A stretch of DNA of 5,509 bases, from contig JAAZLU010000118.1 in the NCBI GenBank assembly GCA_012799165.1, positions 1 to 5,509 of the forward strand, in the 5' to 3' direction. The translations under genes were made by a program, and so were the position numbers. The notes beneath the pieces are model-generated. The model did not search any database. It had not been told where the DNA came from and saw only the letters and a list, made by a program, of their open reading frames with translations. Source of the DNA: Clostridiales bacterium (GTDB taxonomy: Bacteria > Bacillota > Clostridia > Peptostreptococcales > Anaerovoracaceae). Of the stretch, positions 1 through 5,414 are shown piece after piece. The stretch's first letter is position 1, and the number at the start of each line of letters is the position of its first letter.

Positions 1-1172
1 AACACAGTGCAAGGGCCGAGCAGTTCGCCGACCAACTCGAGGAATACGGCAATCCATATTTTATGCCGTTCAGCTCACCTTTGAGAGATACATCTACATA
101 TGCCGGAAAGGAAATTATAAACTTCGGCTCTTATAACTATCTTTGCATGTCCGGAGATCCCGAAGTTAAAGAAGCGGCAGCGGCGGCTCTGGAGCAGTAC
201 GGCGCAGGCTGCAGCGGAAGCCGCGTACTTACGGGCGAGAAGGAAATCCATCAGGAACTCGAGCGGCGCATCGCAAAATGGAAGCACACGGAGGATGCGG
301 TCGTCCTCGTCAGCGGCCATGCGACCAATGTCACTTTTATAGGAAATTTCTGCAACGAAAACGATCTTATAATCTACGATATACTCAACCATAACTCAAT
401 AATAGAGGGGCTGCGAATGACCCCCGCCAAGACCAGGCGCTTTGCTCATAATAACTACGAGATGCTGGAAAGGTATCTCAAAAATCATCGCGACGAATTC
501 GAGAAAGTTCTGATTGTCGTGGAAGGTGTCTACAGCATGGACGGAGATATTTCGCCTGTCGATGAGTATGTGCGCATCAAGAAGGAATACGGCTGCATGC
601 TTATGGTCGATGAAGCCCACTCCGCCGGTGTAATCGGCAAAAATGGTGGCGGCGTCGACGAATATTTCAATCTTAAGCCCGACGATATCGATATTAAGAT
701 GGGCACGCTGTCTAAGACTTTGGGAACCTGCGGAGGTTATTTGGCAGGCTCAAAGGAACTCGTCGAATATCTGCGCTACAGCCTTCCCGGATTTATTTTC
801 TCCGTCGGAATTTCGCCGGTTCTCGCGGCAGCCACCATCAAGGCAATCGACATAATCGAGCGCGACAACACAAGAGTGGCGAGCCTTCAGGAAAATGTTC
901 GTTATTTTATAGAAAAGGCTCAGACTCTGGGGCTGGACACCTGCCTCGCTAAAGAGTCTCCCATAGTCCCTGTTCTTATCGGCAGCGACGAACTCGCCTT
1001 CGGGATGAGCATGCGACTGATGATGGAGGACGGCATCTTCGTTCCTCCCGCACTCTACCCCGCCGTGCCGCGCGATAAAGCACGTCTGCGTTTCTGCCTG
1101 ACGAGCAATCACACGAGCGAGCAGATTGACAAGGCACTGAATGCCGTCAAGAAGATGTTGGAAGAATATTAG
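1..1172 (+). CDS. alpha-oxoamine synthase family PLP enzyme (AONS/KBL/serine palmitoyltransferase-like), 5' end cut by window
   Basis: A PLP-dependent enzyme of the alpha-oxoamine synthase family (fold type I), which condenses an amino acid with an acyl-CoA or acyl-ACP, releasing CO2 and leaving an alpha-amino ketone. The frame is open from base 3 with no start codon before the ATG at 63. The 20 codons ahead of that ATG end in YGNPYF, a typical family N-terminal motif, and 63 has no ribosome site, so the true start is upstream. At least 389 residues are visible, close to the usual 390-400. Counting from Met 63: NHNSIIEG at 109-116 holds the His that stacks on PLP, DEAHS at 183-187 holds the cofactor Asp and His, and GTLSKTLG at 214-221 holds the Schiff-base Lys218. 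VPRDKARLRF near 335-344 carries the probable carboxylate-binding Arg. The substrate is not decidable: glycine, alanine or serine, with CoA or carrier-protein thioester. The gene is cotranscribed with the reductase that follows. Family confidence is high, specific function low. Confidence 0.9.
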   Translation, partial: HSARAEQFADQLEEYGNPYFMPFSSPLRDTSTYAGKEIINFGSYNYLCMSGDPEVKEAAAAALEQYGAGCSGSRVLTGEKEIHQELERRIAKWKHTEDAVVLVSGHATNVTFIGNFCNENDLIIYDILNHNSIIEGLRMTPAKTRRFAHNNYEMLERYLKNHRDEFEKVLIVVEGVYSMDGDISPVDEYVRIKKEYGCMLMVDEAHSAGVIGKNGGGVDEYFNLKPDDIDIKMGTLSKTLGTCGGYLAGSKELVEYLRYSLPGFIFSVGISPVLAAATIKAIDIIERDNTRVASLQENVRYFIEKAQTLGLDTCLAKESPIVPVLIGSDELAFGMSMRLMMEDGIFVPPALYPAVPRDKARLRFCLTSNHTSEQIDKALNAVKKMLEEY

Positions 1173-1176
1173 AGGA
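1171..1176 (+). promoter_or_regulatory. ribosome binding site of the SDR gene
   Basis: AGAGGA overlaps the TAG stop of the oxoamine synthase gene and lies 8 bases before the ATG at 1185. It supports that start and implies translation coupled to the upstream gene. Confidence 0.6.
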
Positions 1177-1184
1177 TTGGTGCA

Positions 1185-1970
1185 ATGAATAAAGTTGCCG
1201 TAGTGACGGGAGCGTCGAAAGGAATCGGCGCCGCCTTGGCGGCGGCATTGGCACGCGAAGGTTACCGCGTGTACGACCTCAGCCGCTCCGGAAGCGACAG
1301 GCCGGGAATCCGTCATATACATTGTGATGTAAGCGAGCACGAGAATCTTGCACAGGCACTGTATACCGTGATGCAGGAGGCGGGCGGCATAGATCTGGCT
1401 GTCTCGAATGCGGGATTCGGCATATCGGGTTCTCTGGAATCCGCCACCCCCGAAATGATCGAAGCGCAGATTAATATTAATCTTTGCGCCTCCGCTCAAT
1501 TCGCACGCCTCGTTCTGCCGGAAATCCGGCGCAGGCGGGGCCGGCTGGTTCTTATATCCTCCGTCGCAGCATATGTTCCAATACCCTTCCAGGCCCTGTA
1601 CTCGGCCACAAAGGCGGCGATTGCCTCCCTGGCCATGAGTCTGGACAACGAGGTGAGAGGCTCCGGAGCCAGAGTATTGGCGATTCTTCCCGGCGACCTC
1701 GCAACGGATTTTACCGCGAACCGCATCAAGAGTGAGGAAAGCGATTCGTTCTACCGCCAAAGGGTAAGCAGCTCGGTGAGCCGCATGGAAAAGGACGAAC
1801 AAGGAGGCAAGACGCCCGAGTGGGCAGCCGGGCAGATAGTCAAGATTGCTCTTGCCGGCAATCCTTCTCCCTGCACTACTCTTGGCGCAAAGTATAAACT
1901 GGTCTCGTTTCTGCTGAGATTTTTCCCGCCGCGGGCATTGAATTACATTATAAGTAAGCTTTACGGATAA
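1185..1970 (+). CDS. classical short-chain dehydrogenase/reductase (SDR), 261 aa
   Basis: An NAD(P)-dependent oxidoreductase of the classical SDR family, of usual length (about 250-260). It has the cofactor glycine motif TGASKGIG at residues 8-15, an SNAG version of the NNAG motif at 75-78, catalytic Ser126 in LISSVAAY, and the YxxxK pair Tyr139/Lys143 spaced 13 from the Ser as expected. LPGDLATDF at 168-176 is the usual PG segment after beta-6. Arg34 after beta-2 hints at NADPH, which is only an inference. The last 30 residues are hydrophobic and basic (KLVSFLLRFFPPR near 238-250), as in membrane-associated SDRs. The gene starts 12 bp after the oxoamine synthase stop and is probably in the same operon. 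The parsimonious reading is that it reduces the amino ketone made by that enzyme, as 3-ketosphinganine reductase does, but SDR substrates cannot be read from sequence. A hairpin terminator follows 25 bp downstream. Confidence 0.9.
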   Translation: MNKVAVVTGASKGIGAALAAALAREGYRVYDLSRSGSDRPGIRHIHCDVSEHENLAQALYTVMQEAGGIDLAVSNAGFGISGSLESATPEMIEAQININLCASAQFARLVLPEIRRRRGRLVLISSVAAYVPIPFQALYSATKAAIASLAMSLDNEVRGSGARVLAILPGDLATDFTANRIKSEESDSFYRQRVSSSVSRMEKDEQGGKTPEWAAGQIVKIALAGNPSPCTTLGAKYKLVSFLLRFFPPRALNYIISKLYG

Positions 1971-1994
1971 GATAACTTCCTTTTAACTTCAATC

Positions 1995-2020
1995 GGGCAG
2001 CGAAGTAAACGCTGCCCTTT
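1995..2020 (+). terminator. Rho-independent terminator after the SDR gene
   Basis: Perfect 8-bp stem, GGGCAGCG (1995-2002) against CGCTGCCC (2010-2017), with a 7-base loop AAGTAAA and a short T run (TTTGT). It lies 24 bases after the SDR stop. The T tract is modest but the stem is GC-rich. The minus-strand side lacks a T run, so it probably acts only on plus-strand transcripts. Confidence 0.75.
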
Positions 2021-2050
2021 GTATTGCTCGAAACTCAGAATAGCTTCACT

Positions 2051-2080
2051 AAAAAAGAGCCGAAAAAGATTTCTCGGCTC
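2051..2080 (-). terminator. Rho-independent terminator of the serC-serA operon
   Basis: Read on the minus strand, GAGCCGA (2080-2074) pairs with TCGGCTC (2063-2057). The stem can extend to about 10 bp with inner A-U and one G-U pair, leaving a small AUCU loop. Six Ts follow at once (2056-2051). It lies 33 bases after the stop of the TIM-barrel gene. On the plus strand the hairpin is followed only by CTTTAAC, so any backup role there would be weak. Confidence 0.85.
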
Positions 2081-2113
2081 CTTTAACATCAATATCAAAT
2101 CGACTTAGTGTTT

Positions 2114-2905
2114 TTATTCTTTCAGATCATGCGCCCGCAGCCATGCGACGGATTCCTCGAGCGCGGCAATGGTCTTCGTCTCTATCAGCACGCTCGCTCC
2201 GCACTCCTTGGCAAGTCCGAGCCACTTCGCTAAATCGATATCTCCCGTTCCGAGCGCCTGATGGTCCTTCCGACCCAAACAGTCGTGCAGATGCACATGA
2301 ATTAGCCTACTCCTATTCTTCTCGAAAAAATCGCTATCACCATAATTTACAAGGCAGTTGTGCCCCACATCGAGGCATAACCCGAAGACCGGACTTTCCA
2401 GCAGCACTTCTATTCCCTTTCGCGCATTCTCGGCCCAGCCGAAGGTATTCTCGACGCTTATGCGAATCGGCTTTTTTCCTATGGCCGCCTCAACGGCATC
2501 CCGATATTCCCGCAGATTTGCGTAGAATTCCTCTCTGTAATAATCAAATAGATAGTGCCTGCCGTCCGGGAGGGTCACGATGTTGCCTTCCGCAAAATGA
2601 ATATTGATGGTAGGCATATCGAGCTGCGAAGCGAGCTCTATGGCCTCCAAAGTCGTTTCCAGATAAGCCTTGCGAACATAGGGGTTGAAGTCCGCAATGC
2701 TCATCGAATCGTCCAGATGGAAGGTATAGTGGATGCCGAGCTCATTCTGCGCCGCCTGCAGCGTGGAGAGGGGTAGCTTTTGAGCCTGAGAATTCGGGAA
2801 ATTAGAATTCAATTCGACGAAATCCAAATTCAGGCGCTCCGCTATGGCGATCGCCTGCTCCACGCTCTTTGTCTCAAGTAGAAACGGCATTCCGAAATTA
2901 AGCAT
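2114..2905 (-). CDS. sugar phosphate isomerase/epimerase-like TIM-barrel protein (xylose isomerase-like), 263 aa
   Basis: Matches the xylose-isomerase-like/AP-endonuclease-2 TIM-barrel superfamily, usually 250-290 aa metal-dependent isomerases and epimerases. Candidate metal and active-site residues sit at the ends of the expected strands: His63 (YTFHLDD), His103 (INIHFAEG), Glu152 (ISVENTFG), Asp179 and His182 (LCLDVGHN), His204/His207 in HVHLHDCLGRKDHQALGTGD (203-222), and Glu242 (VLIETK). No signal peptide or membrane segment is seen, so it should be cytoplasmic. The ATG at 2905 is two bases beyond the serA stop, and AAGGA in the serA tail lies 9 bases before it, which favours this start over Met6. 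As last gene of serC-serA it is coexpressed with phosphoserine synthesis. Its substrate is unknown; a hydroxypyruvate or phosphorylated C3 compound would fit the context, but that is speculation. An endonuclease IV role is unlikely given the short length. Confidence 0.85.
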   Translation of the reverse strand: MLNFGMPFLLETKSVEQAIAIAERLNLDFVELNSNFPNSQAQKLPLSTLQAAQNELGIHYTFHLDDSMSIADFNPYVRKAYLETTLEAIELASQLDMPTINIHFAEGNIVTLPDGRHYLFDYYREEFYANLREYRDAVEAAIGKKPIRISVENTFGWAENARKGIEVLLESPVFGLCLDVGHNCLVNYGDSDFFEKNRSRLIHVHLHDCLGRKDHQALGTGDIDLAKWLGLAKECGASVLIETKTIAALEESVAWLRAHDLKE

Positions 2906-2907
2906 CT

Positions 2908-4125
2908 TTACTCATCCTTAAGCAGGGCTCTTACCCTCAGAACATCGGGAAACTCCCTGAACTGCAGCACGAAGGGCCGATCGAGCATCTGATCTATATC
3001 GAAGATGCACACGGCATAATCGCCCTGACTCTTCGAAATCATCTTATCTATATTGTAACCGTTGTCGCCGATAAAGTGAGTGATTTTTTGCAGCACTCCC
3101 GGCAAATTGCGGTGCAGAACCACGGCGCGCGTGGGAGACTTCTGATGGCCAAGGTTTATCGAAGCGTAGTTGACCGAATTTTCTATCGTTCCCTCCTCCA
3201 GATAATTCTTAAGCTGGAGAGCCACCATGCGGGCGCAGTTCACTTCCGACTCCTCGGTCGAAGCTCCGAGGTGGGGGGTGAGAATAGTGTTGGGAAATTC
3301 GATGTTTCTCTCGTTAGGAAAATCGCTCACATAGCGAGCGACCTTGCCGGACTCAAGAGCCGCAAGCACTGCCTCCTCGTCGTAAATCCCGTCGCGGGCA
3401 AAATTGAGCAGCACGACGCCGTCCTTCATAAGAGCAATCTTTTCCGCGTTGATCATGTGCTTGCTGCTGTCATTTAAGGGAACGTGAACCGACAGGAAAT
3501 CAACCTGCGAAAGCAGTTCGTCTAAATCCGATATAAGCTTAACTTGCGTATTTAACTTTAGCGCGTGTTCGATATGAATCACCGGATCGTAGCCGAGTAC
3601 CTGCATCCCCAGGCCTATAGCCGCATCGGCGACAAGATTGCCGACGGAACCGAGGCCTATAACCCCCAAGGTCCTGCCTCTTGCCTCCGTACCGACATAG
3701 TTCTTCTTGACGGCCTCGACCTGAACTTTGATGTCCTCTGCACGGCTGCCGTTTCGAGCGGCAACATCGTTTTTATGCTGGAGCTCCCGAACCGCCTCGA
3801 TACCTCCCAGAATATCGCGCAGCGATAAAATCAACATCGAAATGACAAGCTCGCTCACCGCATTGGCATTGGCACCCGGAGCATTGAAAACCACGATTCC
3901 TTCTTCCGAACAACGCTTCAGTGGGATGTTGTTTACCCCCGCCCCCGCCCTGCCGATTGCGCGAAGCTCCGCAGGAAATTCCTCGTTATGAAGGTCGATC
4001 GAGCGGCACAACCAGGCATCCGCCCCTTCCTTATCGTCGCAAACCTCGTAGCCGTCCGGAAAAACCTCCAGTCCTTCCGCGGCGATATTATTTAAACAAG
4101 CTATCTTTCTCTTTGTCTTTGCCAT
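2908..4125 (-). CDS. serA: D-3-phosphoglycerate dehydrogenase with C-terminal ACT domain, 405 aa
   Basis: Oxidises 3-phosphoglycerate to 3-phosphohydroxypyruvate with NAD, the first committed step of serine synthesis, in the cytoplasm. The N-terminal substrate domain carries AGAGVNNIP (60-68), the usual substrate-binding loop. The Rossmann motif GLGSVG lies at 157-162, with the NAD-ribose Asp180 in GYDP. Catalytic Arg244 is in NFARDG and His285 in TPHLGASTEES; the catalytic Glu is probably Glu272 in DFPNE. From about residue 332 an ACT domain (RAVVLHRNLPGVLQKIT) suggests allosteric control, normally by serine. The long intervening ASB domain of the biggest SerA type is absent. Residues 117-147, between the NAD-binding entry and the preceding helix, look some ten residues longer than I recall for clostridial SerA. 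The gene starts 6 bp after serC with only a weak ribosome site, so coupled translation is likely. Confidence 0.95.
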   Translation of the reverse strand: MAKTKRKIACLNNIAAEGLEVFPDGYEVCDDKEGADAWLCRSIDLHNEEFPAELRAIGRAGAGVNNIPLKRCSEEGIVVFNAPGANANAVSELVISMLILSLRDILGGIEAVRELQHKNDVAARNGSRAEDIKVQVEAVKKNYVGTEARGRTLGVIGLGSVGNLVADAAIGLGMQVLGYDPVIHIEHALKLNTQVKLISDLDELLSQVDFLSVHVPLNDSSKHMINAEKIALMKDGVVLLNFARDGIYDEEAVLAALESGKVARYVSDFPNERNIEFPNTILTPHLGASTEESEVNCARMVALQLKNYLEEGTIENSVNYASINLGHQKSPTRAVVLHRNLPGVLQKITHFIGDNGYNIDKMISKSQGDYAVCIFDIDQMLDRPFVLQFREFPDVLRVRALLKDE

Positions 4126-4131
4126 AATAAC

Positions 4132-5214
4132 TTACCCATTCTCCCTCTCAAAATCCTCAAGGCAGCTCACGAGCGCCTTTACCCCTTCAATCGGCATAGC
4201 ATTATAGATGCTTGCACGCATCCCGCCTACGCTGCGATGACCCTTCAGGTTTACCAGACCCCGCGCCTCGGCATAGGCCGAGAATTTTTTATCCATATCG
4301 GCATTGCCCGTGACGAAAGTTACATTCATCAGCGAGCGGTCCCGCTTTCTTACGGTCCCTTTGAACAGGCTGCTGCCATCGAGAAAATCGTAGAGCAGGC
4401 GAGCCTTTTCAAGATTCCGCACCTTCATGGCCTCAAGACCGCCGAGCTCACCGATCCACCTGAGCACCTTGCCAAGCATATAGATATTGTAACAGGGCGG
4501 CGTATTATAAAGTGAGCCCGCCTTAGCATGCGTCTTGTAACTGAGCATGGTCGGCGCAAACACCGGCAACTCATCCGAAATCAAATCTTTTCTGATAATT
4601 ACAAGAGTAACACCCGCCGGCCCCAAATTCTTTTGAGCCCCCGCAAAAATTAAGCCATAGCGGCTTATATCCAAAGGTTCAGAGAGCATGCAGGACGAAA
4701 GATCGGCCACCAGAGGCTTTCCCTTGGTATACGGAAGCTCGCAATATTTCGTACCGAAAATCGTATTGTTCTCGCATATATATACATAATCCGCATCTTC
4801 CCGCACCGGCAGGTCGCTGCAGTCCGGAATATAAGAAAAGTTCCCATCCTCGCTCGAAGCCAAAACCTTTACATCTCCGTAACGCCGAGCTTCCTCGATC
4901 GCCTTCTTGGTCCAGCTGCCCGTATGTATATAATCCGCCTTCCCGTTCTTCATGAGGTTGATGGGAATCATGGCGAACTGCAATGAGCCGCCCCCTTGCA
5001 AGAACAGAACTTCGTAGTCGTCGGGCATATTCGTCAACTGACGCAGATCCGCCTCTGCTTCCTCGATTATTCGCTCGAAATCGGAGCTGCGGTGGCTCAT
5101 CTCCATAACCGACATACCCGTCTGTCCGTAATTAAGCATCTCAGCGGCGGCACTCTGCAACACCGATTCCGGCAAAGCCGCTGGACCGGCTGCGAAATTA
5201 AAGACTCGCTGCAT
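4132..5214 (-). CDS. serC: phosphoserine aminotransferase, 360 aa
   Basis: PLP enzyme (fold type I) that transfers the amino group of glutamate to 3-phosphohydroxypyruvate, giving O-phospho-L-serine. It can also act in the pyridoxal phosphate pathway in some bacteria. The start at 5214 is chosen over the ATG at 5247: it gives the family N-terminus MQRVFNFAAGPAALPE and a 360-aa length (E. coli 362), and a GGGGGG ribosome site lies 5 bases upstream, whereas 5247 has none and lies inside an inverted repeat. Counting from 5214: His41-Arg42 (MSHRS) for phosphate, Trp101 in HTGSW stacking on PLP, Asp171 in VADLSS, and Gln194-Lys195 in AGAQKNLGPAG with Lys195 the Schiff base. The C-terminal GHRSVGGMRASIYNAMP (325-341) carries the substrate-binding His and Arg residues. 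It is first gene of the operon with serA; no key residue is missing. Confidence 0.96.
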   Translation of the reverse strand: MQRVFNFAAGPAALPESVLQSAAAEMLNYGQTGMSVMEMSHRSSDFERIIEEAEADLRQLTNMPDDYEVLFLQGGGSLQFAMIPINLMKNGKADYIHTGSWTKKAIEEARRYGDVKVLASSEDGNFSYIPDCSDLPVREDADYVYICENNTIFGTKYCELPYTKGKPLVADLSSCMLSEPLDISRYGLIFAGAQKNLGPAGVTLVIIRKDLISDELPVFAPTMLSYKTHAKAGSLYNTPPCYNIYMLGKVLRWIGELGGLEAMKVRNLEKARLLYDFLDGSSLFKGTVRKRDRSLMNVTFVTGNADMDKKFSAYAEARGLVNLKGHRSVGGMRASIYNAMPIEGVKALVSCLEDFERENG

Positions 5215-5215
5215 A

Positions 5216-5227
5216 AAATCCCCCCTT
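5216..5227 (-). promoter_or_regulatory. ribosome binding site of serC
   Basis: On the minus strand AAGGGGGGATTTT precedes the ATG at 5214. The G-rich core (5220-5225) is 5 bases from the start. It decides the start codon, and its upstream edge abuts the right arm of the leader inverted repeat. Confidence 0.75.
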
Positions 5228-5228
5228 C

Positions 5229-5259
5229 TTAGCGCATTTTCCTGCATTGAATGCGCTAA
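5229..5259 (-). promoter_or_regulatory. 10-bp-arm inverted repeat in the serC leader (operator or mRNA hairpin)
   Basis: TTAGCGCATT (5229-5238) and AATGCGCTAA (5250-5259) are perfect inverted copies around an 11-base spacer. Arm centres are 21 bp apart, two helical turns. It lies between the serC promoter and its ribosome site, so it would be in the transcript about 14 bases after the predicted start. No T run follows, so it is not a terminator. It may be an operator for a dimeric regulator or an RNA hairpin that affects access to the adjoining ribosome site. Which one cannot be decided here. Confidence 0.65.
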
Positions 5260-5279
5260 ATATGTATATTAATTAAAGC

Positions 5280-5308
5280 ATTATACACCATTTGAGAAGA
5301 ATTATCAG
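5280..5308 (-). promoter_or_regulatory. predicted sigma-70-type promoter of the serC-serA operon
   Basis: Minus strand: a perfect TATAAT -10 box (5285-5280) and a CTGATA -35 box (5308-5303, four of six matching TTGACA) with a 17-bp spacer. Predicted start is near 5273, giving a leader of about 58 bases that contains the inverted repeat and the ribosome site. There is no other obvious promoter in front of serC. Confidence 0.65.
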
Positions 5309-5347
5309 AAATAATAAAGAAATTGATTTAATTTATCAGTTAATAAT
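5302..5347. repeat. imperfect direct repeat TTATCAG-N-ATAAT in the divergent region
   Basis: TTATCAGAAATAAT (5302-5315) and TTATCAGTTAATAAT (5333-5347) share a TTATCAG core 31 bp apart, close to three helical turns, and a similar AT-rich tail. The first copy covers the -35 box of the serC promoter. It could be a pair of regulator sites, but in such AT-rich DNA chance similarity is possible. Confidence 0.35.
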
Positions 5348-5353
5348 TTTACC

Positions 5354-5382
5354 TTGACAGTTTGAACAGCGTTCAGTATATT
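5354..5382 (+). promoter_or_regulatory. strong predicted promoter of the TetR-like gene
   Basis: A perfect TTGACA -35 box (5354-5359) and a TATATT -10 box (5377-5382) with a 17-bp spacer. The predicted start is near 5389, about 25 bases before the ATG at 5415. One palindrome lies in the spacer and a second across the start site, so this strong promoter is probably repressed in its basal state. Confidence 0.85.
5363..5375. promoter_or_regulatory. palindromic operator O1 in the promoter spacer
   Basis: TGAAC-AGC-GTTCA, a perfect 5-3-5 palindrome centred at 5369, between the -35 and -10 boxes. It shares half-sites and a 3-base spacer with the second palindrome, 25 bp downstream centre to centre. 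Probably a binding site of the TetR-like protein encoded next to it. Confidence 0.75.
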
Positions 5383-5383
5383 A

Positions 5384-5404
5384 TTATTGAACGTTGTTCA
5401 ATAA
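5384..5404. promoter_or_regulatory. 21-bp perfect palindromic operator O2 over the transcription start
   Basis: Arms TTATTGAAC and GTTCAATAA are perfectly inverted around the central GTT (5393-5395). It starts just after the -10 box, covers the predicted start and touches the ribosome site. Length and symmetry fit a TetR-family dimer site. Location predicts repression by blocking polymerase. Confidence 0.8.
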
Positions 5405-5409
5405 GGAGG
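5403..5409 (+). promoter_or_regulatory. ribosome binding site of the TetR-like gene
   Basis: AAGGAGG, the full consensus, lies 5 bases (TTTTT) before the ATG at 5415. It fixes the start there rather than at the in-frame ATG four codons later (5427). Confidence 0.85.
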
Positions 5410-5414
5410 TTTTT

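Noticed and set aside
750..1802. A 350-codon open frame on the minus strand, antisense to the oxoamine synthase and SDR genes
   Set aside because: It spans two clearly real genes, shows no recognisable domain, is rich in His/Cys/Arg in an unstructured pattern, and has no convincing ribosome site. It is most likely a shadow of codon bias.
2143..2607. A 154-codon plus-strand open frame opposite the TIM-barrel gene
   Set aside because: Low-complexity Arg/Ser/Pro composition, antisense to a gene with conserved motifs, and no ribosome site or promoter.
3076..3477. A 133-codon plus-strand open frame opposite serA
   Set aside because: Antisense to a conserved serA region; no recognisable family and no initiation signals.
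5215..5247. Upstream ATG at 5247 as the serC start, adding 11 residues
   Set aside because: No ribosome site precedes it, it lies inside the inverted repeat, and the added residues are not part of SerC proteins. The ATG at 5214 has a strong ribosome site and the canonical N-terminus.
5229..5259. The serC leader hairpin as a terminator or attenuator
   Set aside because: The stem is followed by GAAGGGGGG rather than a T run, and no competing antiterminator fold or leader peptide is visible.
5260..5353. Possible small gene or riboswitch in the AT-rich divergent region
   Set aside because: No start codon with a ribosome site and a sensible frame was seen, and no conserved riboswitch core was recognised; the region is explained by promoter elements and AT-rich spacer.
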